Shown here: piece after piece, positions 1 through 6,940 of the stretch | How positions within the stretch are numbered: the stretch's first letter is position 1 | Layout: every line of letters begins with the position of its first letter | Assembly (NCBI GenBank): GCA_027488155.1 | Contig: JAIYCE010000048.1 | Span: 1-56,927 of the forward strand | Length of the DNA: 56,927 nucleotides | Source of the DNA: Hyphomicrobiales bacterium | Lineage (GTDB): Bacteria; Pseudomonadota; Alphaproteobacteria; Rhizobiales; Beijerinckiaceae | Reading direction: 5' to 3' | Made by a program: the position numbers and the translations under genes | Notes under the pieces: generated by a model | Told to the model about the DNA's origin: nothing | The model's input: the letters and a program-made list of their open reading frames with translations, nothing else | Database searches by the model: none

Positions 1-214
1 ACAGGCACCGACACTTGACCGCGCTGGCCTGAAAGCCTTGTTCTCGGAAGTCAGCATCGCGCAGGCTTCGCCCGGCGCACTGGCTGCGCCGCAGACGCAA
101 ACACTCAGTGCCGCCAAGACCGTTGTGACGAAGTTCGGTCAGGACCCGGCGAATGGCATCAGCCTGGACCGTTTCACAGGCCCAGCCGTGAAGCCACTCT
201 CAACCCTGCAATAA
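1..214 (+). CDS. C-terminal end of an unrecognised protein (cut by window edge)
   Basis: An open frame enters from the left edge (codons begin at position 2) and stops at TAA 212-214, giving about 70 residues. The peptide is rich in Ala, Thr and Pro and ends in VKPLSTLQ. No domain is recognised. It converges on the minus-strand gapR with a 12-bp gap. Whether it is truly coding rests only on the open frame and amino-acid make-up. Confidence 0.4.
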   Translation, partial: QAPTLDRAGLKALFSEVSIAQASPGALAAPQTQTLSAAKTVVTKFGQDPANGISLDRFTGPAVKPLSTLQ

Positions 215-226
215 ACGAGACGGCGA

Positions 227-475
227 TCAGGCCTGCATACCCAAGGCTTCGAGGTAGAGGTCCATAATGGCCTCCTCCTCTTTTCGCTCCGCATGATCGC
301 GGCGGCGCAGCGCCACAATCTTGCGCATCACCTTCGTGTCGAAGCCCTGCGATTTGGCCTCGGTATAGACATCGCGCAAATCGCCCGCGAGCGCCTTCTT
401 CTCTTCCTCGAGCCGTTCAATGCGCTCGATGAAGGCTTTCAGTTCGCCGGCGGCCACGGAATTGGTGTCGACCAT
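227..475 (-). CDS. gapR: GapR-family (DUF2312) DNA-binding protein
   Basis: An 82-residue, highly charged helical protein of the DUF2312 family. Caulobacter GapR, the characterised member, is a small nucleoid-associated protein that binds overtwisted DNA ahead of forks and polymerases and assists topoisomerases. The N-terminal half (residues 10-38) is a coiled-coil with an E/K-rich heptad pattern. Residues 44-60 ([17 protein letters not shown]) are the basic signature that contacts DNA in the family. Length matches the family (about 80-90 aa). An AGAGG sequence 8 bases upstream supports the ATG at 475. The assignment to the family is firm; the cellular role is taken from the Caulobacter protein. 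Confidence 0.9.
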   Translation of the reverse strand: MVDTNSVAAGELKAFIERIERLEEEKKALAGDLRDVYTEAKSQGFDTKVMRKIVALRRRDHAERKEEEAIMDLYLEALGMQA

Positions 476-674
476 TGCAATGCCTCTGAATAGGTTGGGC
501 CGCTTCTCTCGGCCATGGCTATGGTTCGGTCAAGCACTGGCCTGCAAAAGCAGGTAAAGCCTGTGGAAGGTGGGGACGGCGCGGCAGAGGTGTGGTGGAT
601 CGGATCCAAACCGACGGGATGACGCACGTACCGCACTCACCTAAGATCGACCTACGAAACGATTGAAAGCTTGC

Positions 675-1967
675 ATGACCTCCCCTCGCCCGCACCGCGC
701 GCTTCTGAGAAGTCTCTATGAGACCGCCGTTGCGGCAGCCCAACCCGCGCTTTGCCTTCCGCCCCATTGGCCAAGTCCACCAAGGGGCCGGATTGTGCTG
801 TTGGCAGGCGGCAAAGCCGCAGCCCGCATGGCCGCCGCCGCCGAGACCCATTACATCGGCACCCTCGGCCTCGGACCCGACCGGTTCGACGGCCTCGCTG
901 TGACCCGTATTGGTTATGCCGTGCCGACCGAGCGGATCGAAGTGGTCGAAGCCGCCCATCCCGTGCCGGACCAGACGGGCGTCGACGCGACACGTCGGAT
1001 CATCGGACTGGCCGAGCAGGCCGGACCCGACGATCTCGTGCTGGTGCTTTTCTCCGGTGGCGCCTCGGCCAATTGGATCGCCCCCTTGGCGGACCTCACG
1101 CTGGCCGACAAGCAAGCCATCACGCGTGCCTTGCTGCGCTCGGGCGCCGGCATCGGCGAGATGAACACGCTGCGCAAACACCTCTCGGCCATCAAGGGCG
1201 GTCGACTGGCACTGGCGGCAGCCCCCGCACCCCTCGTGACCCTCGGCATCTCGGACGTCCCCTTCGACGACCCGTCAGTCATCGGCTCGGGCCCAACCGT
1301 CCCGGACCCCTCGACACAGGCCGATGCGCTGGCGATCGTACAGAAATACCGCATCGCGCTGCCCGAGACGGCAGCGCGCATCCTGGCCGATCCGGCGAAT
1401 GAAAGCCCAAAGCCCGGTAACCCGGCTTTCGCCGACATGCGCTACACAGTCGTCGCCTCGCCCGCTCTGTCGCTCGCGGCAGCGGCGGAGAAAGCCCGCG
1501 CATCGGGCTATGACGTCATCGATCTCGGCGCCGAAGTGGCAGGCGAAGCGCGCGAAGTGGCGCGCGCGCATGCAGAGCTCGCACGCGAGGCGCACCGCAA
1601 GGGCCAAAAAGTGGCGATCTTGTCGGGCGGCGAACTGACCGTGACGATGAAGGGACATGGCATCGGCGGCCCCAATCAGGAATACGCACTAGCGCTTGGT
1701 TTGGCGCTTGAAGAAACACCGGGCATCGTTGCGCTTGCAGGCGATACCGATGGCACCGATGGCGGCGGCGGCCATGCCGACGATCCGGCTGGCGCCTTCG
1801 TCGATGAGGGGACTTTGGCACGCGCACGCGCCGCCGGTCGTAATCCCGTCACCGATCTGGACAATAATGACTCGACTGCCTTTTTCCGGGCGGCAGGCGA
1901 CCTCCTCGATCCGGGACCCACCGGCACGAATGTCAACGATCTGCGTGCCATTCTGGTTGATCCCTGA
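675..1967 (+). CDS. Glycerate kinase, MOFRL/DUF4147 type (TtuD/GckA-like)
   Basis: A 430-residue protein of the glycerate 2-kinase family, which phosphorylates D-glycerate to 2-phosphoglycerate. Related proteins were historically named hydroxypyruvate reductase TtuD. The N-terminal DUF4147 domain carries LLAGGKAAARMAAA and LVLFSGGASANW. The C-terminal MOFRL domain carries ILSGGELTVT, GGPNQEYALALGL and the Gly/Asp-rich loop AGDTDGTDGGGG. I chose the ATG at 675; an in-frame TTG at 663 is possible. Downstream pyruvate kinase would take 2-phosphoglycerate (via enolase) to pyruvate, an arrangement like the ttuD-ttuE pair of tartrate catabolism. Confidence 0.88.
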   Translation: MTSPRPHRALLRSLYETAVAAAQPALCLPPHWPSPPRGRIVLLAGGKAAARMAAAAETHYIGTLGLGPDRFDGLAVTRIGYAVPTERIEVVEAAHPVPDQTGVDATRRIIGLAEQAGPDDLVLVLFSGGASANWIAPLADLTLADKQAITRALLRSGAGIGEMNTLRKHLSAIKGGRLALAAAPAPLVTLGISDVPFDDPSVIGSGPTVPDPSTQADALAIVQKYRIALPETAARILADPANESPKPGNPAFADMRYTVVASPALSLAAAAEKARASGYDVIDLGAEVAGEAREVARAHAELAREAHRKGQKVAILSGGELTVTMKGHGIGGPNQEYALALGLALEETPGIVALAGDTDGTDGGGGHADDPAGAFVDEGTLARARAAGRNPVTDLDNNDSTAFFRAAGDLLDPGPTGTNVNDLRAILVDP

Positions 1968-1992
1968 GCACGAATAAGGCTTTCTGCGAAGC

Positions 1993-2424
1993 ATGCTTCA
2001 CAAGTCGACCCTGATGGTTTTCCTGTTTTCGCTCGTCGCGATGACAGATGCGCGTGCCGACCTGCGCCTGTGCAATATGACACAGAGCCGGATCGGCATT
2101 GCGCTTGGCTTTCGCGATGCACAGGGCTGGATTTCCGAAGGCTGGTGGAATCTCAAAGCAAATGAGTGCGAGACGGTGCTGCGTGGCCCACTCGCCGCAC
2201 GATTTTATTATGTCTATGCACAGGATTACGAACGCGGCGGCGAATGGGCTGGCGCACATGCTATGTGCACGCGCGACAAGGAATTCACCATACGCGGTGC
2301 CGAGAATTGTCTTGCGCGTGGCTATGAACGCGCTGGATTTTTCGAAGTCGATACGGGCGAACAAAAAAATTGGACCGTCCAACTGACGGATCAAGGCCGC
2401 ACGGGAATACCGCCGCGTCCTTAA
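1993..2424 (+). CDS. DUF1036 secreted or periplasmic protein
   Basis: A 143-residue protein with an N-terminal signal peptide (residues 1-23, ending in DARA). It is followed by a DUF1036 domain beginning LRLCNMTQSRIGIALGF and containing the WISEGWWNL and the Tyr-rich RFYYVYAQDYE segments. Four cysteines in the mature part (in LRLCN, NECET, AMCTR, ENCLA) could form disulfides. Its biochemical function is unknown. DUF1036 genes often lie next to pyruvate kinase in Hyphomicrobiales, and here pyk begins 15 bases downstream, so the two are probably co-transcribed. Confidence 0.85.
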   Translation: MLHKSTLMVFLFSLVAMTDARADLRLCNMTQSRIGIALGFRDAQGWISEGWWNLKANECETVLRGPLAARFYYVYAQDYERGGEWAGAHAMCTRDKEFTIRGAENCLARGYERAGFFEVDTGEQKNWTVQLTDQGRTGIPPRP

Positions 2425-2439
2425 AGGAGGAATGTTACT

Positions 2440-3858
2440 ATGCGCAGAAATCGGCGCGTCAAAATCTTAGCAACACTCGGCCCGGCCAATCCGGATCAGG
2501 CGAGCATTGAAAAACTATTTCGCGCGGGCGCAGATGTCTTTCGTATCAATATGAGTCATTCATCTCATGATGTGATGCGTGAACGTATTGCGCAAATCCG
2601 TGCGGTGGAAAAGAAGGTCGGTCGTCCGATCGGAATTCTCGCTGATTTGCAGGGACCGAAGCTTCGTCTCGGCGAGTTTAAAGATGGCGCAGAAAATCTG
2701 GCACGCGGCGCGCGCTTCATTCTCGATGCAGACCCAACGCCAGGCGATGCCACGCGCGTGCATCTGCCGCATCCCGAAATTCTTTCCGCGCTTGAGCCGG
2801 GACACGCCGTTCTCATCGACGATGGCAAGGTGCGCCTGAAAGTGATCGAGGCGACGAAGACCAAGGCGGTGACCGAAGTGATCGTGGCAGGCCGCGTATC
2901 AAACCGCAAAGGTGTGAGTCTGCCCGATACAACCATCCCCGTCTCGGCGATGACACCGAAGGACCGCTCCGACCTCGAAGCCGCGCTCGCCGCCGGCATT
3001 GATTGGGTCGCTTTATCCTTCGTGCAGCGCCCCGAAGATGTTGCCGAAGTGAAGAAGACCTGCGCCGGCCGTGCCTTGGTGATGGCGAAGATCGAAAAGC
3101 CTCAAGCGATTGTCCGTCTCGACGAGATCATGGAAATCTCCGATGCGCTGATGGTGGCGCGCGGCGATCTCGGCGTTGAAATGCCACTTGAGAAAGTACC
3201 GGGCCTGCAAAAGCGCATTACACGCACAGCGCGCCGCCTCGGCAAGCCTGTGGTGGTGGCCACGCAAATGCTTGAATCGATGATTGCTTCGCCCGTGCCG
3301 ACGCGTGCAGAGGTGTCCGACGTTGCCACCGCCGTGTTCGAAGGTGCGGATGCGGTGATGCTATCGGCAGAAAGTGCGGCGGGCCAATATCCGATCGAAG
3401 CCGTCTCGACGATGAACCGCATTGCCGAAGAAGTGGAACGCGACCAAGTCTATCGCGCCGTCATCAATGGCCAGCGCGCTGCGCCTGAAGCCACAGGCGC
3501 AGATGCAATTGCAGTAGCCGCACGCGATGTCGCGGAAACTCTTGATCTCAAAGCGATCGTCGCTTGGACATCGTCCGGTTCGACAGGCTTGCGCATTGCA
3601 CGCGAACGGCCGCAACCGCCCATTCTCGCGCTGACACCGAAAGTAGAAACCGCGCGCCGGCTCGCCCTTGTCTGGGGTGTGCATGCCGTGATCACGGAAG
3701 ATGCGCGCGACGTGGACGACATGGCCGACCGCGCTTGTAAGATCGCCAATAGCGAGGGCTTCGCCCGCGCCGGCCAACGCGTCATCATCGTGGCAGGGGT
3801 TCCCTTCGGGACACCTGGCGCGACCAACATGGTCCGTATCGCCTTCGTGCAGAAATGA
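2440..3858 (+). CDS. pyk: Pyruvate kinase
   Basis: A 472-residue cytoplasmic enzyme catalysing phosphoenolpyruvate + ADP to pyruvate + ATP. Visible motifs run in family order: KILATLGPA at the N-terminus, FRINMSHSSHD, ILADLQGPKLR, the catalytic-lysine segment VMAKIEKPQA, the metal/substrate segment ARGDLGVEMP, and VVATQMLESM. The C-terminal domain runs from about residue 350. A strong ribosome-binding site (AAAGGAGG) lies 9 bases before the ATG. Full family length and no broken motif. It lies in an operon-like row with the glycerate kinase and DUF1036 genes. Confidence 0.97.
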   Translation: MRRNRRVKILATLGPANPDQASIEKLFRAGADVFRINMSHSSHDVMRERIAQIRAVEKKVGRPIGILADLQGPKLRLGEFKDGAENLARGARFILDADPTPGDATRVHLPHPEILSALEPGHAVLIDDGKVRLKVIEATKTKAVTEVIVAGRVSNRKGVSLPDTTIPVSAMTPKDRSDLEAALAAGIDWVALSFVQRPEDVAEVKKTCAGRALVMAKIEKPQAIVRLDEIMEISDALMVARGDLGVEMPLEKVPGLQKRITRTARRLGKPVVVATQMLESMIASPVPTRAEVSDVATAVFEGADAVMLSAESAAGQYPIEAVSTMNRIAEEVERDQVYRAVINGQRAAPEATGADAIAVAARDVAETLDLKAIVAWTSSGSTGLRIARERPQPPILALTPKVETARRLALVWGVHAVITEDARDVDDMADRACKIANSEGFARAGQRVIIVAGVPFGTPGATNMVRIAFVQK

Positions 3859-3869
3859 TGGGGCGGTTT

Positions 3870-3885
3870 TGCGCCGCGCGGCGCA
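3870..3885. other. 16-bp perfect palindrome between convergent genes
   Basis: TGCGCCGCGCGGCGCA lies in the 29-bp gap between the ends of pyk and the convergent TPR gene. It can form a very GC-rich hairpin in either transcript, but no T-run follows on either strand. It could act as a pause or decay barrier rather than a standard intrinsic terminator. Confidence 0.4.
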
Positions 3886-3887
3886 GA

Positions 3888-4562
3888 TTAAATATCGCGT
3901 CCCTCGACGTCCGGCCGCATCCGATCGAGGATCGTTTTCACGCTTTCGAGCGCGGGATTGATCTCATAAGCTTTCGCATAAGCCGCGAAGGCGCGCTTCT
4001 GGTCGCCGAGCCGTTGGAAGACGAGACCAAGCCCAGCTAAGGCACCGAAATGGCGCGGTTCGCGTTGTAGCGTGGCATTGAGATCGGCCATGGCGCGGGT
4101 GAGATCGCCCATGGCGAAGAACATCAAAGCGCGCCGATGATAGGCCTCAGCCCAATTCGGCCTGATCACGATCACACGATCGATGATCTCGATGCCGACA
4201 GAAGGTTCGCCCTCGGCAAACACCTCATTGGCGCGCGCGGCGAGCAGGTCCGCCGTATCCGACCCCGACCGTGCGAAACGCCGCTCAATCTGCGTGGCAA
4301 GCGGTTTCGCCTCTTGCGGGTTCTTGGCCTCCTTCAAGCGACGAAAGAGATCGTCGAGCGTGCCGCGCACCTGCGGCGTCTCCACCTTGGGAGACTCGGA
4401 TTTTGGAGCCTCGGCCTTGGGAGCCTCGGCCTTGGGCTTTTGGCTAGGCTGCGCCTGCGCCTGCGCCCATGCCGCTGAACCCGCGCACAGAAGCACCGCC
4501 CCGGCGATGAAAACCGAAGCCCGTCTTTTCCGGCGGATAGGCAGTCTCTTGAACATTCTCAA
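3888..4562 (-). CDS. Tetratricopeptide-repeat periplasmic protein
   Basis: A 224-residue protein with a basic N-terminus (KRLPIRRKRR) and a hydrophobic signal segment ending near AWAQ (residue 33). A low-complexity linker follows at about 38-65, with repeated PKAEAPK/PKSESPK units. From about residue 105 there are TPR helices, including WAEAYHRRALMFFAMGDLTRA and the next unit FGALAGLGLVFQRLGDQKRA. TPR proteins of this type scaffold protein complexes; the partner is unknown. It converges on pyk. Fold and export are well supported, the role is not. Confidence 0.82.
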   Translation of the reverse strand: MRMFKRLPIRRKRRASVFIAGAVLLCAGSAAWAQAQAQPSQKPKAEAPKAEAPKSESPKVETPQVRGTLDDLFRRLKEAKNPQEAKPLATQIERRFARSGSDTADLLAARANEVFAEGEPSVGIEIIDRVIVIRPNWAEAYHRRALMFFAMGDLTRAMADLNATLQREPRHFGALAGLGLVFQRLGDQKRAFAAYAKAYEINPALESVKTILDRMRPDVEGRDI

Positions 4563-4628
4563 AAGATGGGGCGGTTGAGGCGAAGAGTCAAAGGGGCAGA
4601 AAAGCCCCAGCTACGGGGCGGCAGCATC

Positions 4629-4657
4629 TTGACAAATCCTTATTATATTCCTATTCT
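4629..4657 (+). promoter_or_regulatory. Sigma70-like promoter for the toxin-like island
   Basis: A consensus -35 TTGACA (4629-4634) and a -10-like TATTCT (4652-4657) are separated by 17 bp. The spacer and flanks are AT-rich against a GC-rich background. It lies about 60 bp upstream of the ATG at 4718, which has its own AAGGA site. This is the natural start of the transcript covering 4718-6900. Confidence 0.6.
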
Positions 4658-4717
4658 AGGTATAAGTTCTTTTGCCGACCGCGTTCTTTCATCGACGACC
4701 TTTTTAAGGACATTGCG

Positions 4718-5587
4718 ATGTACACGGACGACTATCTCAGTCGCGAAATTCGCGACATTCTCTCTCGAAAGCCTGACGCCACGCACAAGGAGATTGTGCA
4801 GGCGCTTACCTACCGCGCCCGTCTCAAATGGGGCCGTATTCCGCCCGCCGTCCAATTGTGGCAGCGCGGCCTCGATTCCGCGGACGACATCACGCGCAAA
4901 TACCGCCCCGATCAGCCCCGCGTGCCTGCAGGCAGCTCGGAGGGTGGGGAATGGACGCGCGACCCAAATTCAAGCGAAGGCGGGCGCGTGGCGCGTGAAG
5001 CAGCCAGACCAAAAGCGCGTGCGGCCAATACAAGCGAAGGCGGGCGCGAGGCGCGCCTTGAAGCACGCAACAAAGCACTTCTCCGAGAAGTAAGTCGACC
5101 CGGCTCAAAGTACGACGTCTTGAAAAACCCGGACGGCAACTTTGTCTATGGCCCGACAGGTGAATTGGTGAAGTTTCCAAAGGAGTATCCGCCAAGCTTT
5201 TTCATCAATGAAGGTGAAAAAAACAATATCTGGCGCTTAGTAAGAACAAAGCCAACCGCGGACCTTGCGGGCTTCACACTCATCAACGAAATCACAAAAT
5301 TTGGAGTTAACGGAAAATGGGATATCCAAAGGCGTTTCAATGAAACGAGCGGCCCTATGGATCACTCGCTCCGAGATTATTCGACGATTGCAATCGGCTT
5401 GTATGCTTACGGGGCAGGAATTCATTCTTAGCTCATGAACTATTTGGAAGCAAGCTATGCTTACATCAACGGCAACCAGTACGATAAAGCCGAACCGAAA
5501 GGGCCGCTGAATTACTTGCCGCAACGCAATGCGGAAAACACTTATATCGGCTATGAGCTTGGCGGACGCATCAGTGATAAGCGTTAG
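4718..5587 (+). pseudogene. Toxin-like protein gene interrupted by an in-frame TAG
   Basis: The frame opens at ATG 4718 (AAGGA 8 bases upstream), reads 237 codons to TAG 5429-5431, then continues in the same frame for 51 more codons to TAG 5585-5587. The second part (LMNYLEASYAYINGN...) reads like the natural end of the same domain. Residues 61-80 hold the RYRPDQPRVPAG..GGEWT linker, common in alphaproteobacterial polymorphic-toxin and phage-associated proteins. SEGG repeats follow at 73-110, then a C-terminal domain with GKWDIQRRFN (199-208) and RDYSTIAIGLYAYGAG (219-234). These recall toxin domains of the WD[x]KR...IG type, a family assignment I cannot confirm. It is either a 237-aa truncated product or a decayed 289-aa gene. 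Confidence 0.6.
4971..5048 (+). repeat. Two 18-bp direct repeats, 60 bp apart
   Basis: CAAGCGAAGGCGGGCGCG occurs at 4971-4988 and again at 5031-5048, in the same reading frame. The repeats encode the (S/T)SEGGR units of the toxin-like protein with a period of 20 codons. A third, diverged SSEGG unit precedes them near 4936, so the linker grew by internal duplication. Confidence 0.85.
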
Positions 5588-6017
5588 CACAATCGGAAAC
5601 TATCTATCGGGGCTTTTTCTTGTACTCATGTTACCTTCTCTTCTGGGCTTGGGTGTCATTGGCCTGATGAAATCAGCCGACCCCAACCCCTCCTTTCTTG
5701 GAGGCCGAGGACCGATTTGTGAACTACGAGAGCGCCAAGAAGCCGCATCGCCAAATGGTCGATTCATTGCAATTTCAGTGCAGGTTTTGTGCGAAGACGA
5801 AGATTACAATAAGCGAGAAAGCATCAATCAAATCTATGTGAAAACAACACGATGGATGCATGCCGCTCACATTTTTTCAATGACCCATGATAAATCTTTT
5901 CCATCAACGATAAGATGGACGGACAATAGAACGATCGAGTTACAAAAAAATCATGCGAATGTTGTAATCTATTCGCGACCGTGGTGTGATATTAGTATAG
6001 ACTTAAAGTCAGATTAA
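5553..6017 (+). CDS. Membrane-anchored protein, module copy 1 (candidate immunity protein)
   Basis: A 154-residue protein of unknown family. A hydrophobic segment at about 20-40 (LFLVLMLPSLLGLGVIGL) anchors it. The remaining soluble domain has a first Cys near 57, then AASPNGRFIAIS, a CEDED motif, IRWTDNRTIELQK and WCDISI near the end. The same pattern recurs in the gene at 6272, so the two are paralogues with three shared cysteines. The chosen ATG overlaps the distal end of the toxin-like frame by 35 bp; an upstream ATG at 5529 is possible. Position after a toxin-like gene suggests immunity, which is inference. Confidence 0.65.
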   Translation: MSLADASVISVSTIGNYLSGLFLVLMLPSLLGLGVIGLMKSADPNPSFLGGRGPICELRERQEAASPNGRFIAISVQVLCEDEDYNKRESINQIYVKTTRWMHAAHIFSMTHDKSFPSTIRWTDNRTIELQKNHANVVIYSRPWCDISIDLKSD

Positions 6018-6022
6018 TTGTG

Positions 6023-6214
6023 ATGAAAAGCTTTTCTCTCGGCTGCTTAACGGGCCTTACACTCCTCACAATTTTATTTTCGGGAACCGACGAACAAAAA
6101 TTTATTCCGCTCTATCCAACCTTTTACTTCTTAGAAAAAATAGATTGTCCGCGCCTGTACGAAAAGCGTCGCGATCCCTGCCCAAATACGCTTAACTTTT
6201 TCAATCACGATTAG
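6023..6214 (+). CDS. Small single-pass membrane protein, module copy 1
   Basis: A 63-residue protein starting five bases after the previous stop (a GTG at 6020 is an alternative start). It has one transmembrane segment (FSLGCLTGLTLLTILF) and a C-terminal tail with CPRLYEKR and DPCPNTLNFF. The [LF]GxLTGL segment and the CP-x-x-[LV]-x-F tail recur in the 62-aa protein at 6712. No known function. Tight spacing indicates translation from the same message as its neighbours. Confidence 0.55.
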   Translation: MKSFSLGCLTGLTLLTILFSGTDEQKFIPLYPTFYFLEKIDCPRLYEKRRDPCPNTLNFFNHD

Positions 6215-6271
6215 CGCTCTTTGGTAATGACGATAACTCTTGGAAATGACTTTTCTGACAAGGTGAAAAGC

Positions 6272-6715
6272 ATGCGATTCCCCAATAGCAAATTCTGGTA
6301 CGGATTAGTCCTCGGAACAATTACGCCTGCACTTGCAATTTTTTCTCTATTTATAATCGGTTCATTGATTCTTAAAGGCCCCGGTGCGTGGGCAGCGGGT
6401 CCGCAATGCTATAGCGGCGCGCGCAAAATGGCGGCGTCACCGAATGGTCGTTACGTTGCGACATCGATCATGATTGCTTGCGAGGACGACGAGCAAACCC
6501 ACTTATGGAATTACAATTATGTGTTCGTGACAGCGACGCGCTTATCGCGAACGAGCCAAATTTACTACTTGGCGCGAAAAAGCCCGAACCCTGCTGATAT
6601 TTTATGGCAAAACAACCATCTTATCACTCTCAAAATTGATGAGGACGACCAAGAGCGCGCATCAGGAATCTGGTGCGGTATCGCCGTCACCTCCCGTACT
6701 AGCGTGTCTCCATGA
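6272..6715 (+). CDS. Membrane-anchored protein, module copy 2
   Basis: A 147-residue paralogue of the protein encoded at 5553. Residues 6-34 form a hydrophobic anchor. The soluble part has CYSGARKMAASPNGRYVATS, an ACEDDE motif, ILWQNNHLITLK and WCGIAV, each aligning with the first copy. I set the start at ATG 6272 because AAGGTG lies 8 bases upstream; in-frame TTG 6221 and ATG 6227 lack such a site. Its stop overlaps the next start (ATGA), which implies translational coupling. Function unknown. Confidence 0.68.
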   Translation: MRFPNSKFWYGLVLGTITPALAIFSLFIIGSLILKGPGAWAAGPQCYSGARKMAASPNGRYVATSIMIACEDDEQTHLWNYNYVFVTATRLSRTSQIYYLARKSPNPADILWQNNHLITLKIDEDDQERASGIWCGIAVTSRTSVSP

Positions 6716-6900
6716 GCTTCAGAATCGGCTTCTTAACGGGCCTTAGCGGAATGGCTCTGGCAATTCTGCTGATTCCTAATGTCGGACCGCTGACACTTGA
6801 ACTGAGTCTTATGTTAACAACAAAGTTTGTGCGCGAACCGCTCCAAATCAATCGCTATGACTACTGCCCAGATGCAGTTGATTTCAAAATCCGGCCGTAG
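6712..6900 (+). CDS. Small single-pass membrane protein, module copy 2
   Basis: A 62-residue paralogue of the protein at 6023: RIGFLTGLSGMALAILLI forms one transmembrane helix, and the tail ends INRYDYCPDAVDFKI. It is coupled to the preceding gene by an ATGA overlap. The pairing of a larger anchored protein with this small partner occurs twice in succession, so the pair rather than the single gene appears to be the unit. It converges on the opgD-like gene. Confidence 0.6.
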   Translation: MSFRIGFLTGLSGMALAILLIPNVGPLTLELSLMLTTKFVREPLQINRYDYCPDAVDFKIRP

Positions 6901-6940
6901 AATCGTCTCCAACCAATCCCATGATCTCCGATCATCCCTC

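Noticed and set aside
3870..3885. GCGC palindrome as a standard terminator for pyk
   Set aside because: No T-run follows on either strand. It is listed only as a palindrome.
4971..5048. Regular 60-bp repeat as a CRISPR-like array
   Set aside because: There are only two copies of 18 bp, both in frame within a coding sequence, and no cas genes.
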